From: Candidatus Omnitrophota bacterium | GTDB taxonomy: Bacteria > Omnitrophota > Gorgyraeia > Gygaellales > Profunditerraquicolaceae | Length of the DNA: 5,132 nucleotides | NCBI GenBank assembly: GCA_018814745.1 | Contig: JAHIZC010000105.1 | Coordinates: forward strand, 1-5,132 | Direction: 5' to 3' | Part shown: positions 1 to 5,132 of the stretch, piece after piece | Layout: every line of letters begins with the position of its first letter | Numbering within the stretch: position 1 is the stretch's first letter | Program-made: the position numbers and the translations under genes | Notes under the pieces: model-generated | What the model saw: the letters and a program-made list of their open reading frames with translations, nothing else | Databases searched by the model: none | Told to the model about the DNA's origin: nothing

Positions 1-100
1 CCAATATCCCTTTCAATTTAATATATTACAGTATTTTGTTAAAAAATATTTTTCTTCCTGATTATTTTTAAAAACTCAGTTTCTATAACTCATGAAAAAT

Positions 101-130
101 CGTAACTTACGTAATTTCAATGCGTTGCGT
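101..130. repeat. Small overlapping palindromes and a tandem pentamer upstream of the transposase promoter
   Basis: The sequence shows cgtaa-c-ttacg at 101-111, overlapped by the perfect 8-bp palindrome ttacgtaa at 107-114, followed by two tandem copies of tgcgt at 121-130. All lie within about 40 bases upstream of the transposase -35 box. Such short motifs can be binding sites for a transposase or a regulator near an insertion sequence end, but they can also arise by chance in AT-rich DNA. No terminal inverted repeat partner was found on the right side of the transposase gene. The function is unknown. Confidence 0.25.
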
Positions 131-141
131 CAAAATTCTTG

Positions 142-171
142 TTGACTTTTTACTCTAACTCCTGCTATTCT
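142..171 (+). promoter_or_regulatory. Predicted sigma-70 type promoter of the transposase gene
   Basis: A -35 box TTGACT lies at 142-147 and a -10 box TATTCT at 166-171, separated by 18 bases. Both are close to the bacterial housekeeping consensus. Transcription would be expected to start near 178-180, about 40 bases before the transposase start codon. That start point matters because it would remove most of the left arm of the inverted repeat at 172-182. The promoter is inferred from consensus only. Confidence 0.55.
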
Positions 172-225
172 ATAGGCATATCGGCAATTACAAACACCTT
201 AACAAGGAGCAACGGATATGCCTAT
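172..225 (+). promoter_or_regulatory. Inverted repeat enclosing the transposase start codon and ribosome binding site
   Basis: The 11 bases at 172-182 (ataggcatatc) are perfectly complementary to 215-225 (gatatgcctat). The right arm contains the ATG at 218-220, and the 32-base loop contains the Shine-Dalgarno sequence. An mRNA holding both arms could fold to hide the start codon. A transcript begun at the predicted local promoter would start near 178-180 and lack most of the left arm, so it would be translated normally. This resembles the read-through protection known for IS10. The pairing is seen in the sequence; the regulatory role is inferred. Confidence 0.5.
204..209 (+). promoter_or_regulatory. 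Ribosome binding site of the transposase gene
   Basis: AAGGAG lies 8 bases before the ATG at 218, a near-ideal Shine-Dalgarno sequence and spacing. It supports this start codon and sits in the loop of the inverted repeat at 172-225. Confidence 0.8.
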
Positions 226-1483
226 TATAAACCCGCGTCTCAGATTTATCGAGAAGTTTCTCTCCTGCTTTAAATCCAATTTCTCAAAAATCCAGATGGA
301 AGTATTCAGGGAATTCATCTACGCGATGTTTGTTGATTGCAAAAGAATGTCTTTGGCCAGCATCGCGAATAATACTACCATCAATTACCAGAAGCTGCAG
401 TATTTTTTCTCGGAATCTCACTGGAGCGTAAAAGAACTGAATGACATCAGAATAAAAATACTGCAAAATCAAAGAACAACCCAAGCTACTCATAAGGGCG
501 TGCTTGCTATCGACGATACCGCCTGCCCCAAGCCATATGCAGAAAAAACTGAAGGAGCACAGTTCCAATATTGCGGTCCCTTAGGCAGAGAAGAAAACTG
601 CAACGTTGCCGTGGCAAGCTGCTTCGTATCAGAAGCCAAACATTTTCCGGTAGACTTCAAATCCTACCTGCCTATCACTACGCCTAACCCAGAGAACTTT
701 AAGTCTAAGCTTGACCTTGCCAAAGAACTCATCGATGATGCGGTTAATAAAAAGATACCCTTTTCTTCTGTGGTGGTGGACGCCTGGTATACCTCAACCG
801 ATTTAATAGAGTTTGTGGCGTCGAAAAATATCTCGTTAGTAGCTGAAGTAAAAAGCAACCGTTCCATATTCTTTACCCACCCCCAGACCAAACAGTGGCG
901 GTATCTAACCGGCGATAAGATTATCGCATTAATCAAAGAGTTTTATCCTCATAAGCTTAAAGCTGCTGCTATACCGCAGGCGGACGGGACAGATAAAAAC
1001 GTCCTCTATTATGCATTTAAGTCTAAGCTGAGAGACTGCTCAACTGAAGTTCAGGTAATCTTTATTTTTGATAAATGGTCCGGTACTGATGATAAGGATG
1101 TACATATACTTATTACTACTGACCTTGCTATGCCTGTAAGATCTGCCATCCTCACCTATCTGTTGCGCTGGGGCATTGAAGAATCTTTTAGAGAACTCAA
1201 GGATACCTTCTGTTTTGACCAGTATCAGGTGCGCCATCAGGAGCAAATCCAAAAACACTGGATTATGTCATTCCTGAGCTGGACACTCGCCTACTGGATT
1301 AAACAGAACGGCTGCTTATCTAAAATCCTCAACGAATCGCCTCAGACTATCGGCGAATGCAAACAGGCAATTGCTTCTCTTATCATCATTGATTCCAGCT
1401 TCCTGCTATCAAAGAACAAAGAACTCGCTGCTCACCTTTACAATATCAAGTCGGAACGGTTTAAGAAAAATTTGCAAAACTAA
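218..1483 (+). CDS. DDE transposase, IS4/IS701-like
   Basis: This 421-residue protein should cut and join the ends of its own insertion sequence using a two-metal RNase H-like DDE active site. The visible motifs are IDDT near residues 98-101 (first Asp, 99 or 100), followed by QYCGPLG around 117-123, which resembles IS701-type transposases; VVVDAWY at 185-191 with the second Asp at 188; and YLLRWGIEESFRELK at 314-328. The last fits the IS4 signature Y-(2)-R-(3)-E-(6)-K exactly, with catalytic Glu 321. An insertion rich in beta-strand-like sequence (about 205-305) separates the second Asp from the Glu, as is usual in this group. Length and motifs indicate an intact gene with no frameshift. The start is fixed by AAGGAG 8 bases upstream. 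Translation may be held down by the inverted repeat covering the start codon. The transposase call is firm; the exact IS subfamily is less so. Confidence 0.93.
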   Translation: MPIINPRLRFIEKFLSCFKSNFSKIQMEVFREFIYAMFVDCKRMSLASIANNTTINYQKLQYFFSESHWSVKELNDIRIKILQNQRTTQATHKGVLAIDDTACPKPYAEKTEGAQFQYCGPLGREENCNVAVASCFVSEAKHFPVDFKSYLPITTPNPENFKSKLDLAKELIDDAVNKKIPFSSVVVDAWYTSTDLIEFVASKNISLVAEVKSNRSIFFTHPQTKQWRYLTGDKIIALIKEFYPHKLKAAAIPQADGTDKNVLYYAFKSKLRDCSTEVQVIFIFDKWSGTDDKDVHILITTDLAMPVRSAILTYLLRWGIEESFRELKDTFCFDQYQVRHQEQIQKHWIMSFLSWTLAYWIKQNGCLSKILNESPQTIGECKQAIASLIIIDSSFLLSKNKELAAHLYNIKSERFKKNLQN

Positions 1484-1500
1484 CAAACTCCTGCTTGCTT

Positions 1501-1595
1501 ATGTCGTCCCGAGTACCATTGTCCCGATGTATCATTTTCTTCTTACTATCGGGATCCCGATGGTGAATTCTAATATCTGCATCGGGAGACGACAT
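1501..1595. repeat. Nested inverted-repeat cluster (CCCGAT/ATCGGG) between convergent genes
   Basis: The outer arms atgtcgtc (1501-1508) and gacgacat (1588-1595) are perfectly complementary and extend by ccga/tcgg past a two-base bulge. Inside are accat (1515-1519) with atggt (1560-1564), tcccgat (1522-1528) with atcggga (1548-1554), and a perfect 14-bp palindrome atcgggatcccgat (1548-1561). A further atcggga lies at 1581-1587. The CCCGA core therefore occurs in both orientations within 95 bases, and several foldings compete. The position between the transposase stop and the spoVG stop fits a bidirectional transcription barrier, a REP- or MITE-like repeat, or a remnant of an insertion sequence end. 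No long T-run follows the stems, so it is not a classic intrinsic terminator. The remaining bases of the 136-base gap hold nothing recognisable. Confidence 0.6.
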
Positions 1596-1619
1596 CCCAA
1601 AATTATCTATATTTCAGGA

Positions 1620-2018
1620 TTAGGCACCTGTTGATGGGCCTTTTGTCTTCTCTTGCTCGTATGCTTCTAAAACTCTTTTTTGTAGATACTCCCTGAAGGA
1701 TTGTGTTATAGGATGGGCGATATCTTTATGTTCCAGTTGAGCATTCCCACCTGCTTCTTGTCCTAGGGGCCTGGTTACGGATACTAACTGTGCGCCGCAT
1801 TGATTGCAATATTTGCTGCGCATCTCATTCTTAAAATTACATTTTGAACACGGCTGTTTGATCTTTCTTGAGGGCATAGCGATAAACAGGCCGCTTGAGC
1901 CTTCGATTACTTTAATGTTTCTTACCACAAAGGCATTATCAAATGTCACTGTTGCGTAAGCTTTTAGTTTTTTATCCGGTGATTCCTTTAAAACTACTCT
2001 CACCTCTGTTATTTCCAT
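1620..2018 (-). CDS. spoVG: SpoVG-family regulator with an inserted zinc ribbon
   Basis: SpoVG proteins are small dimeric DNA- and RNA-binding regulators, first known from Bacillus sporulation and septation but widespread in non-sporulating bacteria. The N-terminal half (residues 1-51) matches the family closely: MEITEVRV at the start, a YATVTFDNAFVV strand pair, IKVIEGSSGLFIAMPSRK. The conserved DIAHPI follows at 99-104, then a C-terminal helix (about 105-125). In typical members MPSRK and DIAHPI are about ten residues apart. Here about 45 residues separate them, containing C57-x2-C60-x10-C71-x2-C74, a zinc-ribbon pattern (ending CNQCGAQL). The protein has 132 residues against roughly 85-100 for ordinary SpoVG. 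It is the last gene of the operon, 29 bases after ispE, with AGGAGG 9 bases before ATG. The family call is firm; the role of the metal site is inferred. Confidence 0.9.
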   Translation of the reverse strand: MEITEVRVVLKESPDKKLKAYATVTFDNAFVVRNIKVIEGSSGLFIAMPSRKIKQPCSKCNFKNEMRSKYCNQCGAQLVSVTRPLGQEAGGNAQLEHKDIAHPITQSFREYLQKRVLEAYEQEKTKGPSTGA

Positions 2019-2027
2019 AGCTTAGTA

Positions 2028-2033
2028 CCTCCT
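2028..2033 (-). promoter_or_regulatory. Ribosome binding site of spoVG
   Basis: On the minus strand a perfect AGGAGG lies 9 bases before the ATG at 2018. It is the strongest Shine-Dalgarno sequence in the operon and sits in the 29-base gap after the ispE stop, suggesting that spoVG is translated independently and perhaps at a higher level than its neighbours. Confidence 0.8.
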
Positions 2034-2047
2034 GGATGCCTTGAGCT

Positions 2048-2917
2048 CTAAATCGTTCTTGTTACAAATACTCTCTTTGACCTTAAGACGCCTTTTAGTC
2101 GTCTGAGGACCGATAATGCCTCCTTTCTGGATGCTACAATTCCAAACACTGCCGGACCGCTTCCGGACATCAAGATTGATTCTACGCCTAAATCAAAGAG
2201 CTGCTGCTTGATACGGCCTACCTCAGGATAAAGCCTAAGAGTAACCTTCTCCAGGCTATTAAAAATCAGGCCTCCCAGCAAAGATAGGTCTTTATTCCTT
2301 AATGCTAAGTTAAATAGTTTAACATCATATTTTATTCTTGTCAACCCAGAATACGCATCAAATTTATCGTAAATTTTAGCTGTGGAGACGTTTATTTTAG
2401 GCACTACCACCACATGCCAGAGCCGCAGGCCTTTAAGATGCCTTAAAGGCGTAATTTTATCCCCGCGTTGGGTGGCTAATGCGAAATTTGTATTATATAT
2501 AAAGAAAGGAACATCGCAACCTATTTTTTTACTTAAACTTACAAGCCTGCTTAATTTTAAATTTAATTCCCAGAGTTTGTTCAGGCCTAAAAATACAGCT
2601 GCTGCATTACTCGAGCCTCCTCCAAGGCCTGCGCCCACAGGAATCTTCTTTATAATCCTTATGTTTACGCCTTTACCTATATTAAACCGATCCTGAAGTA
2701 GTTTTGCGCTGCGAAAACAGAGGTTGGTTGAGTTACGGGGAACTTGAGGATTAGCGCAAATAACCTTTATCTTCCTATCCTTCTTACGTAAAGTCAGGAT
2801 GATCTTATCAGATAAGTCTATTCTTTCAAATATGGTTCTGAGATTATGAAAATTGTCTCTACGTTTACTACGGACTTCTAAAAAGAGGTTTAATTTGGCG
2901 TGAGACTGCAGTATCAA
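2048..2917 (-). CDS. ispE: 4-diphosphocytidyl-2-C-methyl-D-erythritol kinase
   Basis: IspE is a cytosolic GHMP-family kinase that phosphorylates CDP-methylerythritol with ATP, the fourth step of the MEP isoprenoid pathway. Visible features over 289 residues, a normal length: AKLNLF at 7-12 with the conserved Lys 8; the substrate-side segment FHNL at 23-26 before IDLSD; the glycine-rich ATP loop IPVGAGLGGGSSNAAA at 92-107; GCDVPFF at 133-139 with the probable catalytic Asp 135; and the C-terminal GHMP motif MSGSGPAVFG at 250-259. The family usually has Tyr-His where this protein has Phe23-His24; an aromatic ring for cytosine stacking is kept. The start is TTG: no ATG or GTG fits nearby, the N-terminus has normal length, and AAGGAAG overlaps the preceding stop. 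It lies 10 bases after the transketolase C-subunit and 29 before spoVG. Confidence 0.95.
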   Translation of the reverse strand: MILQSHAKLNLFLEVRSKRRDNFHNLRTIFERIDLSDKIILTLRKKDRKIKVICANPQVPRNSTNLCFRSAKLLQDRFNIGKGVNIRIIKKIPVGAGLGGGSSNAAAVFLGLNKLWELNLKLSRLVSLSKKIGCDVPFFIYNTNFALATQRGDKITPLRHLKGLRLWHVVVVPKINVSTAKIYDKFDAYSGLTRIKYDVKLFNLALRNKDLSLLGGLIFNSLEKVTLRLYPEVGRIKQQLFDLGVESILMSGSGPAVFGIVASRKEALSVLRRLKGVLRSKRVFVTRTI

Positions 2918-2922
2918 CTTGA

Positions 2923-2929
2923 CTTCCTT
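2923..2929 (-). promoter_or_regulatory. Ribosome binding site overlapping a stop codon; fixes the TTG start of ispE
   Basis: On the minus strand AAGGAAG shares its first two bases with the TAA stop of the transketolase C-subunit and ends 5 bases before TTG at 2917-2915. This supports the TTG start and suggests that ribosomes ending the upstream gene re-initiate on ispE. Confidence 0.65.
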
Positions 2930-3857
2930 AAGAAATAACCTTCTTCACTGCTTCCTCTATATCGAAACTTGTGAGGTTGTACTCTTTCAGGAGCTCTGAA
3001 GGGCTCCCTGACTGGCCGAATCTGTTCTTTATTCCAAGACACAAAACTTTTACCGGATTATTTTCTGCCACTACTTCCTGAACGCTTGAGGCGAGTCCGC
3101 CTATCACCGTATGCTCCTCACAGATAACAATTCCGCGCGTTTCGCAAGCTGCTTTTAAGATCGTATCATTATCCAGCGGCCTAATCGTATGCACATTGAT
3201 TACCCGCACCTTGATACCATTCTTCGCAAGATTCTCTGCTGCGGCTAATGCTTCATTTACCATAATCCCGCAGGCAATGATAGTTACGTCATCACCTTTA
3301 GTAATTACCTGGGCTTTACCAAATTCAAATTTACCTTTATTTTCTACTGTTGGCACCTTAGGCCTTCCTAAACGGATATAAAATGCTCCTTTAATATCGA
3401 TGCAAGCGATTACTGCCTCGCGTGTCTGCGGGCCATCACAAGGAACAATGATATTCATTTTAGGAATTGCCTGCATCAAAGCAATATCTTCCAGTGCCTG
3501 ATGGCTCGCACCGTCAGGGCCTACTGAAATACCGGCATGCGTTGCAACTATCTTCACATTATAACCGCTGTAAGCAACCGAATTTCTCACCTGATCCCAG
3601 GCGCGGCCGGCAGCAAATATCGCAAAGGTCGATACAAACACTGTCTTACCGCAACTAGCCAAGCCCGTCGCTGCAGCCATCATATTCTGCTCGGCGACGC
3701 CAAAATTAAAGAATCTCTCGGGAAACTCTTTGGCAAAGAAACTTGTACGGGTTGAGCCGGATAGATCAGCGTCGAAAACTACGATATCTTTATTCTTTTT
3801 ACCCAGTTCGACTAAGGCCTTCCCGTAAACATCCCGTTGATACAACATCTCAGCCAT
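2928..3857 (-). CDS. Transketolase, C-terminal subunit (split enzyme)
   Basis: This 309-residue protein carries the pyrimidine-binding and C-terminal domains of transketolase and should work only with the N-terminal subunit encoded just upstream. Together they move two-carbon ketol units between sugar phosphates in the cytosolic pentose phosphate pathway. The Pyr domain (about 5-170) contains FGVAEQNM at 52-59, with Glu 56 in the place that activates the thiamine ring, and PDGASHQALED at 114-124, whose Asp 116 and His 119 match the DG-x-x-HQ active-site motif. IRLGRP at 161-166 is the usual substrate-side motif. The C-terminal domain (about 185-305) contains VRVINVHTIRPLD at 217-229 and CEEHTVIGGL at 246-255. 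The start ATG lies 3 bases after the partner's stop, with AAAGGAG inside the partner's last codons. Pyruvate dehydrogenase beta and DXS share this fold, but the paired context favours transketolase. Confidence 0.93.
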   Translation of the reverse strand: MAEMLYQRDVYGKALVELGKKNKDIVVFDADLSGSTRTSFFAKEFPERFFNFGVAEQNMMAAATGLASCGKTVFVSTFAIFAAGRAWDQVRNSVAYSGYNVKIVATHAGISVGPDGASHQALEDIALMQAIPKMNIIVPCDGPQTREAVIACIDIKGAFYIRLGRPKVPTVENKGKFEFGKAQVITKGDDVTIIACGIMVNEALAAAENLAKNGIKVRVINVHTIRPLDNDTILKAACETRGIVICEEHTVIGGLASSVQEVVAENNPVKVLCLGIKNRFGQSGSPSELLKEYNLTSFDIEEAVKKVIS

Positions 3858-3860
3858 CTT

Positions 3861-4679
3861 CTATTCCAACTCCTTTAGCGCTTTCTCAGCCTCATCTTTG
3901 GTAGGAGCACGGCCGTGAAAATCGCAGACATTCTCCATGAATGTTACCCCCTTGCCTTTTACGGTGTGGGCGATAATTATAGATGGTTTACCCTTTACTT
4001 TCTTTGCTTCGTCAAAGGCAGATAAGATTTCTTTCATATTGTGCCCGTCTATCTCCATGGTATGCCAGCCAAAGGCTTTCCATTTAGCAGCTACCGGCTC
4101 AAGATTCATCACTTCGCAGACCTTTCCGTCAATCTGAAATCCATTATAATCCAAGATCGCGCATATATTATCAGATTTAAAATGCGCGCAGGCCATAGCC
4201 GCTTCCCAGACATTTCCTTCCTGAATTTCTCCGTCTCCTAATAAACAATATACCCTGTAATCTTTCTTATCCAGCTTCGCCGCCAGGCTCATACCTAAAG
4301 AAACTGATAACCCCTGGCCTAATGAACCGGAGGCTACGTCAATCCCCGGCGTACGCCTATCCGGATGGCCCTGTAAAATAGAACCAAGCTGTCTTAATGT
4401 CCAGAGTTCATCGACGGAAAAATAACCTGATTCTGCCAATACCGCATACCAGAGCGGACAACAATGCCCTTTGGACATGTGAAATCTGTCGCGATCAGGC
4501 CATTTGGGATCTTTAGAGTTATGTTTTAAGACACTAAAATATAAAGCAGTAATTAAATCCGTGGCTGAAAGGCTTCCGCCCGGATGGCCCGAGCCTGCTT
4601 TAGCCAACATCTCTATAATCAAACGGCGAATCTGTTTTGCTTTCTCTTCTAAATGTTTTATATCCTTCTCTTCTACCAT
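3861..4679 (-). CDS. Transketolase, N-terminal subunit (split enzyme)
   Basis: This 272-residue protein is the thiamine-diphosphate-binding half of transketolase; in many bacteria and archaea this enzyme is made as two polypeptides. It shows AGSGHPGGSLS at 28-38 (active-site His 32), SKGHCCPLWYA at 69-79, GHPD at 104-107, GSLGQGLS at 118-125, and the cofactor-binding signature that begins GDGEIQEG at 148-155 and ends at Asn 179, coordinating the metal and diphosphate. Near the end are AHTVKGKGV at 238-246 and FHGRAPT at 254-260. The C-terminus is complete for a split subunit, and the next gene supplies the missing domains, so this is a natural split and not a frameshift: each half has its own start and stop. 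The start overlaps the upstream TPR gene by 7 bases (ATGGTAG) with only a weak purine-rich ribosome site, which suggests translational coupling. Confidence 0.94.
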   Translation of the reverse strand: MVEEKDIKHLEEKAKQIRRLIIEMLAKAGSGHPGGSLSATDLITALYFSVLKHNSKDPKWPDRDRFHMSKGHCCPLWYAVLAESGYFSVDELWTLRQLGSILQGHPDRRTPGIDVASGSLGQGLSVSLGMSLAAKLDKKDYRVYCLLGDGEIQEGNVWEAAMACAHFKSDNICAILDYNGFQIDGKVCEVMNLEPVAAKWKAFGWHTMEIDGHNMKEILSAFDEAKKVKGKPSIIIAHTVKGKGVTFMENVCDFHGRAPTKDEAEKALKELE

Positions 4680-5132
4680 TTCTCTATTTTCTCTTTGATC
4701 TTATCTTGATTCGGGTCTAACTCTAAGGATTTTCTCCAGTTTAATTTTGCGTTCTCAACATCATTTAGCTTTTGATAGACATCACCGAGATGATCATAGA
4801 TCACCGGGTCTTCAAGTAAAGTCGATGCTTGCTCTAATTTATCTTTTGCTTCCTGAAATTTACCTTTTTTGAAATAAAACCATCCCAGGCTATCAATGTA
4901 AGCTCCGTTATCCGGCTGCATCTCCAGAGCCTTATCGATCATCTCCCCTGCCCGGTCAAGATCTCTGTTCTCTTCAACATAAAGATACCCGAGGAAATTC
5001 AAAGCCTGATGATATTGTGGATTTAGCTCCAGGGCTTTCTTTAACTCCTGCTCTGCTAAGTCATCCTTCCCGAGATTATTGTAAACACTCGCCAGATAAA
5101 AGCGTGCTTCCGGATCATCCGGGGATAAATCC
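4673..5132 (-). CDS. Tetratricopeptide-repeat protein, C-terminal part
   Basis: The reading frame stays open to the window edge, so this is the last 152 residues of a longer protein; the TTG at 5002 lies in mid-repeat and is not the start. Four TPR units of about 34 residues are visible, with helix patterns such as ARFYLASVYNNLG, ALNFLGYLY, AYIDSLGWFYFKKGKFQEA and VIYDHLGDVYQKLNDVENA, and typical unit ends ALELNP, ALEMQPD and SLELDPN. TPR arrays bind other proteins; no enzymatic domain is visible here. The DSLGW...DHLGDVY arrangement is common in large bacterial TPR proteins of the cell envelope, but no signal peptide can be judged because the N-terminus is missing. The protein ends right after the last repeat and its stop overlaps the transketolase start. 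The partner and function are unknown. Confidence 0.88.
   Translation of the reverse strand, partial: DLSPDDPEARFYLASVYNNLGKDDLAEQELKKALELNPQYHQALNFLGYLYVEENRDLDRAGEMIDKALEMQPDNGAYIDSLGWFYFKKGKFQEAKDKLEQASTLLEDPVIYDHLGDVYQKLNDVENAKLNWRKSLELDPNQDKIKEKIEKW

Larger units (their letters stand above)
142..1483 (+). mobile_element. Insertion sequence of the IS4/IS701-like group, ends not determined
   Basis: The range covers only the part that clearly belongs to the element: the promoter, control hairpin and transposase gene. Comparison of 1-217 with the reverse complement of 1484-1620 by eye gave no convincing terminal inverted repeat, so the true ends are unknown and may lie outside this range. 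A 10-bp direct repeat, aactcctgct, occurs at 157-166 and 1486-1495. It has the length of some IS4-family target duplications, but the sequences just inside it do not match as inverted ends and the promoter would then lie outside. The element lies downstream of the spoVG stop codon, convergent with the operon, and interrupts no recognisable gene. Confidence 0.5.

Noticed and set aside
1501..1595. CRISPR array
   Set aside because: The repeats are short, inverted and irregularly spaced; there are no uniform direct repeats and spacers, and no cas genes.
1484..1620. Right terminal inverted repeat of the insertion sequence
   Set aside because: Reading its reverse complement against 1-217 gave no shared inverted match of useful length, so the ends were left undetermined.
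1371..1634. Plus-strand open frame of 87 codons overlapping the transposase 3' end and the repeat cluster
   Set aside because: It lies in another frame of a clear transposase gene, runs through the palindromic repeats and resembles no known protein.
2382..2696. Plus-strand open frame of 104 codons opposite ispE
   Set aside because: It is antisense to well-conserved ispE motifs and shows no protein-like features; its openness is a by-product of the ispE codons.
3467..3755. Two overlapping plus-strand open frames opposite the transketolase C-subunit
   Set aside because: Both are shadows of a strongly supported gene and have no recognisable domain or good ribosome site.
3857..3861. Transketolase broken into two genes by a frameshift
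   Set aside because: Each half has its own start, stop and normal subunit length, a ribosome site precedes the second, and split transketolases are a known natural form.
4673..5002. TPR gene starting at the TTG at 5002 as a small complete 109-residue protein
   Set aside because: The same frame continues without a stop to the window edge and encodes a further good TPR unit, so the gene is longer.

Overview
The window reads as a chromosomal fragment of a low-to-moderate-GC, probably uncultured bacterium. A split transketolase, the MEP isoprenoid gene ispE, a SpoVG-family regulator directly after ispE and a TPR protein together suggest a Gram-negative candidate lineage such as Omnitrophota. This is a guess from gene content and style; no rRNA or marker gene is present. 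ispE lying close to spoVG recalls Firmicutes such as Bacillus, but the zinc-ribbon form of SpoVG seen here is not the Bacillus form.

Layout. Positions 1-217 are AT-rich non-coding DNA (26 G/C in the first 120 bases) ending in a promoter and a translation-control hairpin for a transposase. Positions 218-1483 (+) encode an intact DDE transposase with the IS4-type Y-R-E-K signature. Positions 1484-1619 are non-coding and hold a dense cluster of inverted CCCGAT/ATCGGG repeats between two convergent transcription units. The rest is a tightly packed minus-strand operon, read right to left: a TPR protein (5' end outside the window), transketolase N-terminal subunit, transketolase C-terminal subunit, ispE, and spoVG with an internal zinc ribbon. 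Junctions are a 7-nt overlap, then gaps of 3, 10 and 29 nt, so co-transcription and translational coupling are likely.

How the genes fit together. The two transketolase halves should form one thiamine-diphosphate enzyme that interconverts pentose, triose and hexose phosphates, including glyceraldehyde 3-phosphate, a precursor of the MEP pathway. IspE performs the ATP-dependent kinase step of that pathway. SpoVG proteins are small nucleic-acid-binding regulators. The TPR protein is a likely scaffold of unknown target. The insertion sequence sits downstream of the operon end and appears to break no gene.

Most notable points: (1) SpoVG whose usual short loop is replaced by a segment of about 45 residues carrying a four-cysteine zinc ribbon; (2) an 11-bp perfect inverted repeat that buries the transposase start codon, placed so that only read-through transcripts would carry both arms, which resembles the known IS10 protection strategy; (3) the palindromic repeat cluster after spoVG.
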